A stretch of 64,000 bases of DNA from Hsuehochloa calcarea (taxonomy: Eukaryota > Streptophyta > Magnoliopsida > Poales > Poaceae): assembly GCA_036346395.1 (NCBI GenBank), contig CM070615.1:10855534-10919533 (forward strand), read 5' to 3'. Within the stretch, counting starts at the first letter, position 1, and each line of letters begins with the position of its first letter. The notes beneath the pieces are model-generated. The model had not been told where the DNA came from and did not search any database. It worked only from the letters and a program-made list of their open reading frames with translations. Shown here piece after piece: positions 1 through 10,416 of this stretch. The translations under genes were made by a program, and so were the position numbers.

Positions 1-124
1 GTGAAGCGGTTTAGGTCAAAAGGTTAAAGACGGCGCTTTGCGAAGCGTGCGTGTGTGACCCGTTTGTTAGTGGGCCTTAACGGGAGCCCAATAGAGTCAA
101 ACCCTAGAAGGTCTAGGCCTCCAC

Positions 125-133
125 TATAAATAG
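125..133 (+). promoter_or_regulatory. TATA box of Copia-1 LTR
   Basis: TATAAATAG lies inside the LTR about 930 bp before its end. The related Copia-2 LTRs carry the same box on the opposite strand (36791-36800 and 42820-42829). It would mark the U3/R start of element transcription. Inferred from sequence only. Confidence 0.7.
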
Positions 134-732
134 GAGGAGGTGGTGGCTGCACAAATCTCTCTCGCTGTTTTTTCGCATCTTTGATGTTTCAAAACCCTAA
201 TTGGCTTAGGGGGAGTTGAGGTGGAGGCTAGGGCTTTTGATGGTTTGAGGTGAATTTCGTGATCTTGGATTGACCACTGATCCATGATGGTGTGGGTGTA
301 ATCCAACAGCAATCACGTTCTTAATCTATGCAAGGTTTGCTTGAATAAGTCTCTTTTCGTTCTTGCTTTCAATTTCGTGATTTTAGGGCTTTCTTTGATC
401 CACGAGTTTGTGATTGATTCTTTCACGTGAATTAGCTTGCTGTGATATGTATGAATCTATCTAGGATCATCTTGATCATCAATCACTCACGTACAAGCAT
501 TAGGATCAAGTTTTCGTTCTTGCCCGGTTTTATACCTTCTGCTACTAAATTGCCAACTGTTCAGGATCTATCCAAGAATTATCATTATATTCAATTGGAA
601 TAGGTCCTCAATAGCATAAAGAAGGTGTGTGCAAAGTTTCGCGAAGTTTGGATTTGAGAATCAAAAGTTAGACCTAATTGCAACTTCGTCATCGGGCTGT
701 TTTTACTATTTCAGATCGGTTCTGGAGCCTGC

Positions 733-850
733 CGGTCAGACCGCCTATCATCACCGGTCCGACCGATTTGGGAGCGGTCCGACCGCCAGTACAACAGCGG
801 TCCGACCGCCTGACAATCGGTCCGAATGGTTGGGTCCAGAGGTCAGACCG
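733..850. repeat. Array of CGGTCnGACCG dyads in Copia-1 5' LTR
   Basis: Four clear 11-mers start at 733, 755, 775 and 798, so spacings are 22, 20 and 23 bp. Each is an inverted repeat CGGTC/GACCG around one free base (A or C here). Degenerate copies follow to about 850. The matching array in the 3' LTR lies at about 5034-5140. Confidence 0.9.
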
Positions 851-1060
851 CCAGTGCTCGTGTTGCTTTAATCTTAGTTGATTTTGTCATATTGCTTAGG
901 GGATTAATTTGAATTCAATACTAGTCTTCCGCTGTACTGGTATATTGATCTTCATTGCTTCCTAATAGCTATTGGAGTGAAATTGTGTTGAGTTCATAAT
1001 TTATGAAAAAGTGAGTGTGCTCCTATTCACCCCCCCTCTAGTCGCCTTTTCGGTCCAACA

Positions 1061-1080
1061 AGTGGTATCAGAGCCCGGTT
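1061..1080 (+). other. Primer-binding site of Copia-1
   Basis: TGGTATCAGAGCCCGG starts two bases after the LTR end. It matches the plant retrotransposon primer site complementary to the 3' end of initiator tRNA-Met, where minus-strand DNA synthesis starts. Confidence 0.92.
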
Positions 1081-1120
1081 AGTTCACTCTTGATCTTAAC
1101 CGGTCACTGAACTTTAGGCG

Positions 1121-3546
1121 ATGGATAAGTTTTCTACTAAACCGCATATCTTCGATGGGCACGACTATGCCTATTGGAAGAATCGTATGCGAGTCTTTCT
1201 TCAGAGCGAGGGACAAGCTATTTGGGATGTTGTTCGAGCCCTGCTTGTTATTCCTGAAATTGCAACACCGGCTTCAGCAATTCTTGTGGCAAACAACAAC
1301 AAGGCCAATAATCTTTTATATGGGGCGCTTGGTAGACAAGAATATGATCGCATTTGCAATCTTGCCACTGCGCACGAAATTTGGAACACTCTCGAAACAT
1401 ATCATGAGGATTCGTCCCAAATCAAAAAGGTGCGCTAAACAGTTTACAAGCGTGGATACAACAAATTCGAGATGCGTCCTGGAGAGAGAATCGATGACAT
1501 TTTCAGTCGCTTTAATAAAGTGATTAATCAAATGAAAGCTGTTGATATTGAATATTCTCAATCTGAAAATGCCACCCATCTCTTGGCTGCAATCAACACC
1601 AAGGAGTGGGAGATGATGGCTACTGCTATAGAGGAAAATGTTGATCTTTCGAGTCTTACTTTAGAATTGCTTTATAGTAAACTCAAGACTCATGAAATTA
1701 AAAGAGTTGATCATCCTAAGAAAGACAACATAGCATTGATAGCTGATCCTCTCAAAAGGTCCTCTGATGGTACTCTTGAATCATTTTCTGATTTTTCATT
1801 TACTTGTTTATCTGCGATTCATGAGGAGGAGCTTGAAAGTATTCCTGAGACAGAGTTAGCTCTCCTAGCTAAAAAATTCACACGGGCCTACAATAATGTG
1901 AGAAACAAAAAGAGAGGTGGTCCGGTGACATGCTATGAATGTGGTGAGCTCAACCATATCCGGGCAAATTGCCCCAAGCTGAAAGGTAAGAGCAATCATA
2001 AGGAAGGAAAGCTAGCTTGGAAGAAGCCTCCTTTCAACAAATCAAGTTATGAGGCTAATAAGCTTGTGAAGGCCGCTCATCGGGTCCTTGCCACTTTTGA
2101 GGATAAATCCTTCAGCGATGTGGATTCCGGGAGTGAGGAGGACAAGGAGGAGGAGATCACTCAACGCAAAAAGAAAGGGAAGGCCAAGGACTTCACTGGC
2201 ATGTGCTTCATGGCTGACACTGACGACATTGATGATGATGAGGTATCTTTTTCTTATGATGAGCTTTCTGCTAAATATGATTCTATAGTTGAGCAATTGC
2301 TTAGTCAAGATGAAGCGCTAGAATTTGTCATGACAAAAAATAAGAAATTAGAGTCAAAGATTAACAAACTGAAAGTAGAACTTAAAAATGCTAAGACTCT
2401 TGAACTCGATGAATGTTTATCTTGTCATGCTATGCATTGTAAATTGCCAAGTTACAATCGCTTATAATATTTACGTACAACAACTTGAGAATGCTAGATC
2501 TGAACTAAATTAAATTAAAAGTGCTCCTTGTGAAAAATGTTTAGAATCTAGTAAATTGATTGCTTTTGATGTGTTTGATTCTAGCCCTTGCACTTCGTGC
2601 TTAGAAAAATAACGTGAAATCAAAGATATCTTAGAAGCTGCTAGAGTCAAATATGCTAAGCTTAAGGATAATATTGAAAATACTATTTGCGCTTCTTGTT
2701 CCGCTCTTAAGCTTGAAATTGCCTTATATAAGGAGAAATCTATGGATAAAACCTGTGATGCTTGTGTTAATTTGAGAAAAGAAAATGCTTACCTTCATGA
2801 TACATTAGAGAAATTTTCTAAAGGTAAGAAACAGTTAAACATGATTCTTGACAAGTCTAAAACTCCTTATAAGAAGCAAGGGTTAGGATTCAATTTTTTT
2901 CAAGAGAATTCAAAGCCAAAAGTCATTCAAGTCTTACAAAAAGGTTTAATTGAATTCAAAACCCAACCTACAAAAACATCGTTTAAATCTGCAGGTTTTG
3001 CCCAACCTTGTATTAATTCAAAGGGTGCTTCTTCTACTGGTACCAAGTACCATTGCACTTATTGCAAGAAAAGTGGGCATTTGATTGAATTCTATTGGCG
3101 TAGGTTGAAAAATGATAGGAAAAATCTTGATAGAATTTCATTCAGGCAACCTAGAGCTTTTATGAGACATGGTAACACTGAAAAGAATAAACCTGGATTA
3201 GGATTTTTCTCAGATGCTAATCATTATGTTTCTAAATATCATAATTCTCATGTTCTTCAGGCTGGCGGTCTGACCTCTGGTGGTCACCGGTCTGACCGAT
3301 TTGGTCGCCGGTCTGACCGCCAGAACAACGCCGGTCGGACCGCCCCTGGACAGGTTAATTCCCATGGTAATTTAAACATTGCTCATAACAAAATTTTAGA
3401 TAAAATCAAGGATAGTACTTCTGGTTTGTATACTCCTTGCAGACGTGTGTCAAGATCGATTCCTAAATCTTGTTTATCTAACTTGAGATTGAGACACATC
3501 GCTCTTCCGTTCCTTGATTTTCGGGATTACCGCGAAAGGGAAGAAC
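1121..3546 (+). pseudogene. gag: Copia-type gag (broken)
   Basis: Capsid polyprotein of a Copia-type retrotransposon, degenerate. The start at 1121 lies about 40 bp after the primer site, and the N-terminus has the usual FDG-YAYWK-RM pattern of plant Copia gag. Frame 1 stops at about 1436 and resumes at about 1472. A zinc knuckle (CYECGELNHIRANC, CX2CX4HX4C) is encoded near 1930-1975. An acidic lysine-rich stretch and a predicted coiled coil follow, with repeated CxxC pairs. The frame is broken at 2465-2741, then open again from 2742 to 3560, where a second knuckle-like motif (CTYCKKSGH) appears with its last Cys replaced by Tyr. A relic of the same region lies at 58958-59706 on the minus strand. 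Not functional as read. Confidence 0.9.
3261..3345. repeat. CGGTCnGACCG array inside the gag frame
   Basis: Three 11-mers start at 3288, 3309 and 3332, with one degenerate copy before them. They have the same sequence and ~21-23 bp spacing as the LTR arrays, yet lie inside the translated gag region. The frame stays open through them, giving Ser-Asp-Arg and Gly-Arg repeats. The paralogous gag piece at 58958-59706 lacks this block. Confidence 0.85.
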
Positions 3547-3873
3547 ACGTGGTTCGTTGACTCGGTGTTCACGCCACATGACCGGAAACTCAAGATGGTT
3601 CACCTCTTTCACGCGGGCAACAGGTGATGACTTCATCACCTTTGGAGATGATACACAAGGGCGAATTGAAGGAACATGATCAATTAGGGTAAACAACAAA
3701 TTCATCCTAAAGGATGTCGCTCTTGTGGACAAGCTTAGGTATAATCTCCTTTCTGTCACTCAGCTTCTTGACGATGGCTATGAGACTGTATTTAAGAAAA
3801 ATGCTTGTCGTGTGCTTGATTCTACTGCTGAGCTTGTGTTTGGAATATCTAGAGTTGGTAGAATTTTTGAGTG
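3547..3873 (+). pseudogene. Copia aspartic protease remnant
   Basis: After a frameshift near 3546 the translation reads WFVDSV at 3550-3567, followed by LKDVALVDKLRYNLLSVTQL, a typical Copia protease region. The active site is normally Asp-Ser-Gly; here the Gly codon is a Val codon, so the enzyme would be inactive even without the stops. It would have processed the gag-pol polyprotein. Confidence 0.82.
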
Positions 3874-3908
3874 ATTTTTCGTAATCTCTTCTTGGATCTC
3901 TTAAATGT

Positions 3909-4104
3909 TTGCTTACATCTTCTTCCGATTTCTGGCTTTGGCACCGACGTTTGGGGCACATTGGTTTTGATCATCTGACGCGAGTTAGCAACCTTGATCT
4001 CATGAGAGGCTTGCCCAAACTCAAAGCTGTCAAGGATGCTGTATGTGCGCCCTGTAGGCATCGCAAACAAGTTGCCGCCTCACACCCTTCTGTGACTATG
4101 GTTA
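3909..4104 (+). pseudogene. Copia GAG-pre-integrase (HHCC) remnant
   Basis: The reading WHRRLGHIGFDHL ... CAPC-RHRKQ is the zinc-binding N-terminal domain of a Copia integrase. It breaks off abruptly at 4104, where gypsy LTR sequence begins. The integrase core, reverse transcriptase and RNase H of Copia-1 are absent from the window. Confidence 0.88.
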
Positions 4105-4737
4105 TGTAACATCCCAAAATTCAGAGCTTTAAAAATCTTTTAAATATTGGTAGCAAGAGAATTTACCATTTGGATTATTTGAATATTAATTTAAAAAGCT
4201 TAAATTGGACTTTAAGGACAAATTGATTTAATGTGCTTAATCCCAACATCAACAATTGTTAAAACTATTTTATTTAGATTCTATGTGCTTGGTTATATTT
4301 TATAGAATTTTCTGGAATTTTTCCAAAGTCATTTGCTATTTTCTAATTGCTATTTGCATTTTCTGGATTTATTAAAAAGAAAATCTATTTTAAATTCCTC
4401 GAGCGATGGCCGGGCGGAGCCCAACACTATTCGGCCCGCGCCACTCCCCACCGCCGGATCACAATCGCACCACGCCTGCGTTCGCCCGCCTTGCCCCGCT
4501 GGATCTCCGCCGCGTGTCCCCTTCGCGCAATCGCACGCCCGCGCTCGCGTCCGCCCTCACCTGCTCTCAGCCGCTGGATTGAAATCGAACGCTCGCACTC
4601 GCTCGCGCCTACGCTCCCTCTCTGTCGCTGACTGGTGGGCCCGCCTCGCGCCGCGTCAGCATCGTCCTCCTCCCGAACTCCTCGCGCCCGACTCCGATTC
4701 TTCCGCGCGCCGCCGCCGCCTTCTCTCCGGATATCTC
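4105..4737 (+). mobile_element. 5' fragment of a gypsy LTR
   Basis: It begins TGTAACATCCCAAAATTC and aligns by eye with the starts of the Gypsy-A 3' LTR (19720) and the Gypsy-B LTRs (reverse, ending 25358 and 35219). Only the first ~633 bp is present. It ends in a GC-rich part whose long open frames are composition artefacts. Its right edge joins Copia LTR sequence with no target duplication seen, so the piece looks like a recombination product. Confidence 0.8.
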
Positions 4738-5342
4738 GCTTGCTGTGATATGTATGAATCTATCTAGGATCATCTTGATCATCAATCACTCACGTACAAG
4801 CATTAGGATCAAGTTTTCGTTCTTACCCGGTTTTATACCTTCTGCTACTAAATTGAAAACTGTTCAGGATCTATCCAAGAATTATCATTATATTCAATTG
4901 GAATAGGTCCTCAATAGCATAAAGAAGGTGTGTGCAAAGTTTCGCGAAGTTTGGATTTGAGAATCAAAAGTTAGACCTAATTGCAACTTCGTTATCGGGC
5001 TGTTTTTACTGTTTCAGATCGGTTCTGGAGCCTGCCGGTCAGACCACCCATCATCACCGGTCCGACCGATTTGGGAGCGGTCCGACCGCCCGGCAATCGG
5101 TCCGACCGGTTGGGTCCAGAGGTCAGACCGCTAGTGCTCGTGTTGCTTTAATCTTAGTTGATTTTGTCATATTGCTTAGGGGATTAATTTGAATTCAATA
5201 CTAGTCTTCCGCTGTACTGGTATATTGATCTTCATAGCTTCCTAATAGCTATTGGAGTGAAATTGTGTTGAGTTCATAATTTGTGAAAAAAATGAGTGTG
5301 CTCCTATTCACCCCCCCCTCTAGTCGCCTTTTCGGTCCAACA
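4738..5342 (+). mobile_element. Copia-1 3' LTR (3' part)
   Basis: It is nearly identical to 435-1060, including the dyad array and the ...GGTCCAACA end. Its first ~430 bp or more is replaced by the gypsy LTR piece on its left. It ends inside integrase-coding sequence of Gypsy-C, so Copia-1 probably inserted into that element. Confidence 0.9.
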
Positions 5343-6510
5343 TGGTGTTTGCCAACAAGTAAAAGCTGAGCACAAATGTCTTGTGGGGTTGTTGCAGCCT
5401 TTAGAGGTTCCCATGTGGCCTTGGGATGATATCTCTATGGATTTTGTGGTGGCATTACCACATTCGCCGCGAGGGAGGGATGCAATTTGGGTCGTGGTGG
5501 ATCTGTTCAAGAAGTCATGCATTTTATTCCTATTTGCACATCCAGTTCAGCTAGTGATCTAGCTCCTATCTATGTGTGAGAAATAGTGAGGCTGGGGTGC
5601 CCAAAACCATTATTTCGACAGGGACGCAAATTTTGTATCCAATTTTTGGGAGAGTCTATAGAGTGCTTTGGGCACACAGCTTCGCCTTAGACAGATGGAC
5701 AGTCAGAGCGCACTATTCAGACCTTGGAGGATATGTTGCGGACCTGTGTCTTGTCATGGAAGGGCAGTTGGGAGGACCACTTGCCACTTGCAGAGTTTGC
5801 CTACAATAACGCCTATTATTCGAGATAGAGTCGCGCTGCTCAAGTTTTGTATGGGCGGAAATGGAGGTCACCCCTCTGTTGGGATGCAATGGGTGAGAAG
5901 GCAGTTTTGGGACCGGACTGGATTCAGAAGACAGTTGAGCGTGTGGCCATGGTGAGGCAGAATCTGCTAGTAGCGCAGAGCAGACAGAAAAGTTATGCAG
6001 ATGTGAGGAGACGTAACTTGGAGTTTGCGGTGGGAGACCAGGTGCTTTTGAGAGTGTCTCCCACTAAAGGTATTATCTGATTCGGTACCAAAGGGATGCT
6101 TAGCCCGAGGTACGTCGAACTGTTTCCGATTGTGGTGAGAATTGGGAAGCTAGCTTACCGCCTGGACCTTCCTAAGTCCATGCGGGGGGGGGGTTCATAA
6201 TGTGTTTCACGTTTCGATGCCGAGGAAGTTTTTTAAAGATCCAAAGCATAAGATTTCCCTGGAACCGCTGGTTATTGAGCAAGATCTCATAGTTGAGTCA
6301 CGTCCAGTGCGCATTCTGGAGAGGTCAGAACGAGTGCTGAGACACAAGACGCTGGTATATGTCAAGGTGTTATGGACACATCAGTCTGAGAGAGAGGCCA
6401 CTTGGGAGTTGGAGCCTAGCATGCGCGAGAAATATCAGGAATTATTCACCACAGGTACGTGATATTGTAGTAAAATTTTAGTAGATTTTGCTCAGGTGCG
6501 TTAACCTTGG
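5343..6510 (+). pseudogene. pol: Chromovirus integrase and chromodomain (Gypsy-C)
   Basis: C-terminal pol of a Ty3/gypsy chromovirus, in several frames. The first stretch reads VCQQVKAEH ... SMDFVVALP, the link from the zinc finger to the first catalytic Asp of integrase. Around 5780-6075 the C-terminal integrase (YGRKWRSP ... VGDQVLL) is readable. From 6202 to 6462 a chromodomain follows, with KVLWTHQSEREATWELEP, the part that in this clade can bind marked histones and steer insertion to heterochromatin. A run of G at about 6184-6192 marks a frameshift. A purine tract (AAGGGGGG, 6537-6545) and the 3' LTR follow directly. Confidence 0.88.
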
Positions 6511-6549
6511 TTAGAATTCGGGGTCGAATTCTATTTAAGGGGGGTAGAA

Positions 6550-8739
6550 TGTAATACCTAGGAAATGAATCGGACAATTAGAAAATCAGCCGGGAGGAGA
6601 AAAGACAATTAAAGGAGTAGAAATTCCCGAAAAGAGAAGGGGTTTTCCATAATTTTTGACAACTGGGCATGAGCGCGACCCAGAGGAAGCCCTCAAGTGG
6701 CCGGCCAAGGGGGGGTTTTTCCACCCCTAAACCCTAGCCCCCCACCTCTCCCTCTCCCAATTCCCCACTAGCCGGCACCCCTCCTTGCCCTTTGGCCGCC
6801 ACCACCTCCTACCTTGCACCTCCCCCTGCGCCACCAGCACCCCAGCAGCGCCTCCATCCTCCCCGGCGAAGCCCTTGCTGCTGCCCACTGGAAGGAACGC
6901 GAGGAGGCGACCGTTGGAGAGCCGGCGAAAGAGAAGGAACAAGAAAAAGAGGAGAAGAAGGGGAGAAAGAAGTAAGACGAGGAGGAAAGGGGAGGAGAAG
7001 AGCACCTGCACGTAGCGAGGTGTCGTTCTCTAGCGATTCACGAAGGGTAGCCTCGATCCCCGATAGCTCGGTAGATTATTCAACTCAGTTTTGTAAGTAA
7101 TAGATCAGTTTGGTTCAGCGATGTTGCTTGTCGGTTTGGATAGGTTAGGTGCATTTTCTGATCTGGCCATCTGTTAGAAGGTTGTAGTACTCATCCTTAT
7201 ATTTCTATAGGAACAAAGATCACCTGATTTAGAGTTACGGTTTAGGAGTTATGATAGTTTCTTTGCGACTATCCAGAAGGGATGATAAGAATTGAGAATT
7301 ATCTTGTCTGGCTATTATGAATTATTTAGAGACCGAATCAGGAAGTTCAACCAACATTAATGTTGTCAGAAATTTAGCAAGCTTTCCAAATTGATAAAGA
7401 ACACAATGTTTAGAGGTGTCAATCAAATGTTATGGATTTTAAACCACCGCAGTACTTTTGACTGCCAGATTCAAGAGACATAAACTTCACCTGAATATTA
7501 AAATTAATAGGAAGTCGAATCAGGGGACCTTTCCAACTAGGTTATCGTAGACGGTTTTGTCATGTTTCCAGAGAGTACAAGGTCACCCCGTTATGAGTTT
7601 CGTAGTAAATGTTATGATGAAATTAGTACTGCTGTCCCGTGGGACTTTCTGCTAGGCTGTCGGGAAAAAAATTGAGTATACCCCTTATTCGAACCCTAGT
7701 TTTCTGTAAGTCAGGTTAAGGGGTGTGAGTGGATACATTTTTCTTAGTGTTCTTATTGTTAGCGATATTATTGTGTAGGAGGCGGAGTTCAGGAGAGAGG
7801 GGCATCATATTTGCCTCCCTACACGTCGTAGCGGAAAAAGGCAAGTACAACTGTATGTTTGTGATTGATATGTATTTTTCCCTGTTTGGTGAATATATGA
7901 TGAATGATGGTGATATGTACTTTCTCATGGTGGTATCGGATTTCTATGGTTCAGTTGCTATTATTTCATTATTCATCTTTTTTATTCATGCATGCAAGTA
8001 TTGTTCTTGCGACATCCACAGGAATGGGTAGTGAAGTCCCAGCATTCCAACCTAGGCAAGTAAGACCCACCATTCCAATGTGGCCAATTTGGATCCCTGT
8101 TTTGAAATATTCTTCAAACGGGCCTTGGATCCCCGCGTTTTGGATAACGCGGGCATAAGTGAACACCGACGGGTGTTCACTAGCTGTACTAGTATGAGCA
8201 GAAGTGAAGGGCATGTGCATACATTCATTCATGTGGTTTTTGTCACCTCATATTTTGGTTCAACTGTAGGCTTGATGGATTATACCTGTTTTGGTTTAAT
8301 GTTTTGTTTTGTACTTGTTGAGTCATGGACTCACCCATGCTTTGTGTCTTGTTTTAGGTGAACCATGATGATGACGTTTGTGGGAGGGAGTAGACACACA
8401 GTTGCACACGTCTTGAATAATCATTTGATGTTTTCTGCATTTATGAGATTGGACTGTAATAATAAGTAGCTTTGAATGACCATTTTTGGATATTGGTATG
8501 CTCAGGTTATATGTGTCATGGATTCATGCTCTCCCGTTTTAGTCTTAGTAGTCTCCCTTTGAACTCAGATATTATAAGTTTATTGCTGAATCTAGGGTGT
8601 TTATTATTGCTAGATTCCTCTCGACTAGATCTTAGTTGCTCTTTTTGATTGAGATATTTAAAATGTTGTTCAAATTATTACTTGTGGTAGAGGTTTTATG
8701 TAACATGCATGTTAGCTTTCAAAGAGCCAGGGTGTTACA
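6550..8739 (+). mobile_element. Gypsy-C 3' LTR
   Basis: It runs from TGTAATACC, just after the purine tract, to ...GGGTGTTACA. The same ends flank Gypsy-E (10417-12529 and 16909-19033), so this is a diverged member of that LTR family. The GC-rich part at 6670-7000 gives long open frames on both strands that I do not regard as genes. Confidence 0.88.
8132..8180 (+). other. Twin hairpins in Gypsy-C LTR
   Basis: Two perfect inverted repeats stand side by side. One is an 8 bp stem, CCCGCGTT/AACGCGGG, with a 6-base loop (8132-8153). The other is a 9 bp stem, GTGAACACC/GGTGTTCAC, with a GACG loop (8159-8180). The second recurs with one bulge in both Gypsy-E LTRs (near 11993 and 18508). Both recur in the inverted copy at 9020-9068. 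Confidence 0.75.
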
Positions 8740-9265
8740 AGTCCAAACTGCTAAATGCGGGATAATAACAAATTATTTATTCCAAAGGTGTGTGCAACCA
8801 TGTGTCTACTCCATCCCATAAATATCGTCATCATGGTTCACCTAAAAACAAGAAACACAGCATGGGTGAGTCCATGACACAGCAAGTACAAAAGAATACT
8901 TTGAACATAAATAGACATAATTCATCAAACATACAATGGAACCAAAATATGAGGTAATGGAAATCACAGGAATGGATGAATATGCAAGTCCTTCACTTCC
9001 GATCATACCGGTATAGCTAGTAAACAACCGTCGGTGTTCACTCATGCCCGCATTATCCAAAATGCGGGGATCCAAAACCCGTTTGAAGAACGTTTCAAAA
9101 CGGGGATTCAAAGTTGCCCATATTGGGATGGTGGGTCTTACATGTCCATGTTGGAATGATGGGACTTCACTACCCACTCTCGTGGGTGTAAGAAGATCAA
9201 TACTTGCATGCATGAATGAATTCGATGAACAAAGACATATCATTAATAGAACCGTGATAATCAGT
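8740..9265 (-). mobile_element. Inverted LTR fragment of the Gypsy-C/E family
   Basis: Its reverse complement matches roughly 7980-8400 of the adjacent LTR, including the twin hairpins. It therefore forms an imperfect large inverted repeat with the end of that LTR. No terminal TG or CA was placed. Confidence 0.8.
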
Positions 9266-9270
9266 TAAGA

Positions 9271-10416
9271 CTATGAGCAAGTACGTAAGAATTAGCTGCT
9301 GTAGTGCATGCTGTAAAGATTTGATGGCATTATCTCATTGGTAATCGCAATGAAGTATACACAGATCATAAGAGCCTAAAGTATATTTCACTCAGTTTGA
9401 CCTGAACATGGACAAAGAAGATAGTTGGAGTTAATAAAGGATTATAACTTTGGAATACACTACCATCACGGTAAGGCCAATGTCTTGATAGATGCTTTGA
9501 GCCGTAAGAGTAACTGCAATGCTTTGGAAGTGAAAAAAATTTGTTCAGAACTTCAAGAGGAATTTCAGAAGCTGAAGCTAAAAGTTGTATCTAATGGATT
9601 TATGGCTAATCTAGAAGTACAGTCTACTTTGGAGAAGTAGATTCATGAAGCCCAACCAAATGACCCAGAAATTTTTAACTTCAAGGAAAAGATGGCATAA
9701 GGAAAATTCAAGAACTTCACTAGAGATGATCAAGATTTACTGTGGATCAATGGACGTATCTGCATCCCAGACATTGATGGTTTGAGCTAGCTAATCTTGA
9801 AAGAAACTCATGACTCAAAGTATTCGATTCACCCTTGTGGTACTAAGATGTATCGGGATGTTAAGAATAAGTTTTTGTGGCCAAATTTGAAGCGAGAAGT
9901 CGCAGAATTCGTTGCCTTGTGCGGCGTGTGTCAGAAAGTAAAAGCAGAACATCAAAGACCAGTAGGTTTCTTACAACCACTTAAGATTCCAAAGTGGATG
10001 TGGGAAGAGATCGGAATGGATTTCATTACCAGTTTACCTAGGACTCAATTGGGTTACGATTTGATTTAGGTAATAGTTAATCGTTTGACTAAAGTTGCCC
10101 ATTTCTTACCAGTCAAAATCACTTACACAGAAGATCGCCTTATAGAGTTATATATATCAAGAATCGTCAATTTGCACGGTGTGCCCAAGAAGATAGTATC
10201 AGATCGAGGATCTCAGTTCGCCTCTCATTTCTGGAAGAGTCTGCATGAAGCATTGGGAACTCATCTGAATTTTAGTACTGCTTATCATCCTCAAACAGAT
10301 TGACAGACAGAGAGAGTCAATCAGATATTGGATGATATGTTAAGAGCATGTGCTCTAGCTAATGCTACCAGTTGGGACAAGAGTTTACCGTATGCAGAAT
10401 TTTCGTACAACAATAG
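9271..10416 (+). pseudogene. pol: Gypsy-A RNase H and integrase (5' part)
   Basis: Degenerate chromovirus pol. It starts in RNase H (VYTDHKSLKYIFTQ, about 9353-9395). A readable HYHHGKANVLIDALSRKS stretch links to integrase. The integrase zinc finger reads CGVCQKVKAEH near 9920-9950. Core residues are visible: Asp in GMDFITSLP (~10012), Asp in SDRGSQF (~10199), Glu in TERVNQ (~10310). Stops interrupt it at about 9638, 9788, 10067 and 10302; the last replaces a usual Gly codon before QTERVNQ. The gene is cut at 10416 by Gypsy-E and resumes at 19034. Confidence 0.9.

Larger units (their letters stand above)
1..1060 (+). mobile_element. Copia-1 5' LTR (3' part)
   Basis: The LTR ends at ...GGTCCAACA and is followed directly by a tRNA-Met primer site, which fixes its right boundary. 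Its left end lies outside the window. Positions from about 435 onward recur at 4738-5342, the matching 3' LTR. The same kind of LTR end, in reverse, opens Copia-2 at 35852 and 41883. It contains a TATA box and a cluster of CGGTCnGACCG dyads at 733-808. Confidence 0.9.

Noticed and set aside
733..850. Fungal Gal4-type sites (CGG-N-CCG)
   Set aside because: The half-site pattern is similar, but plants lack that regulator family in this role and the inner bases are fixed per LTR family, so the name would mislead.
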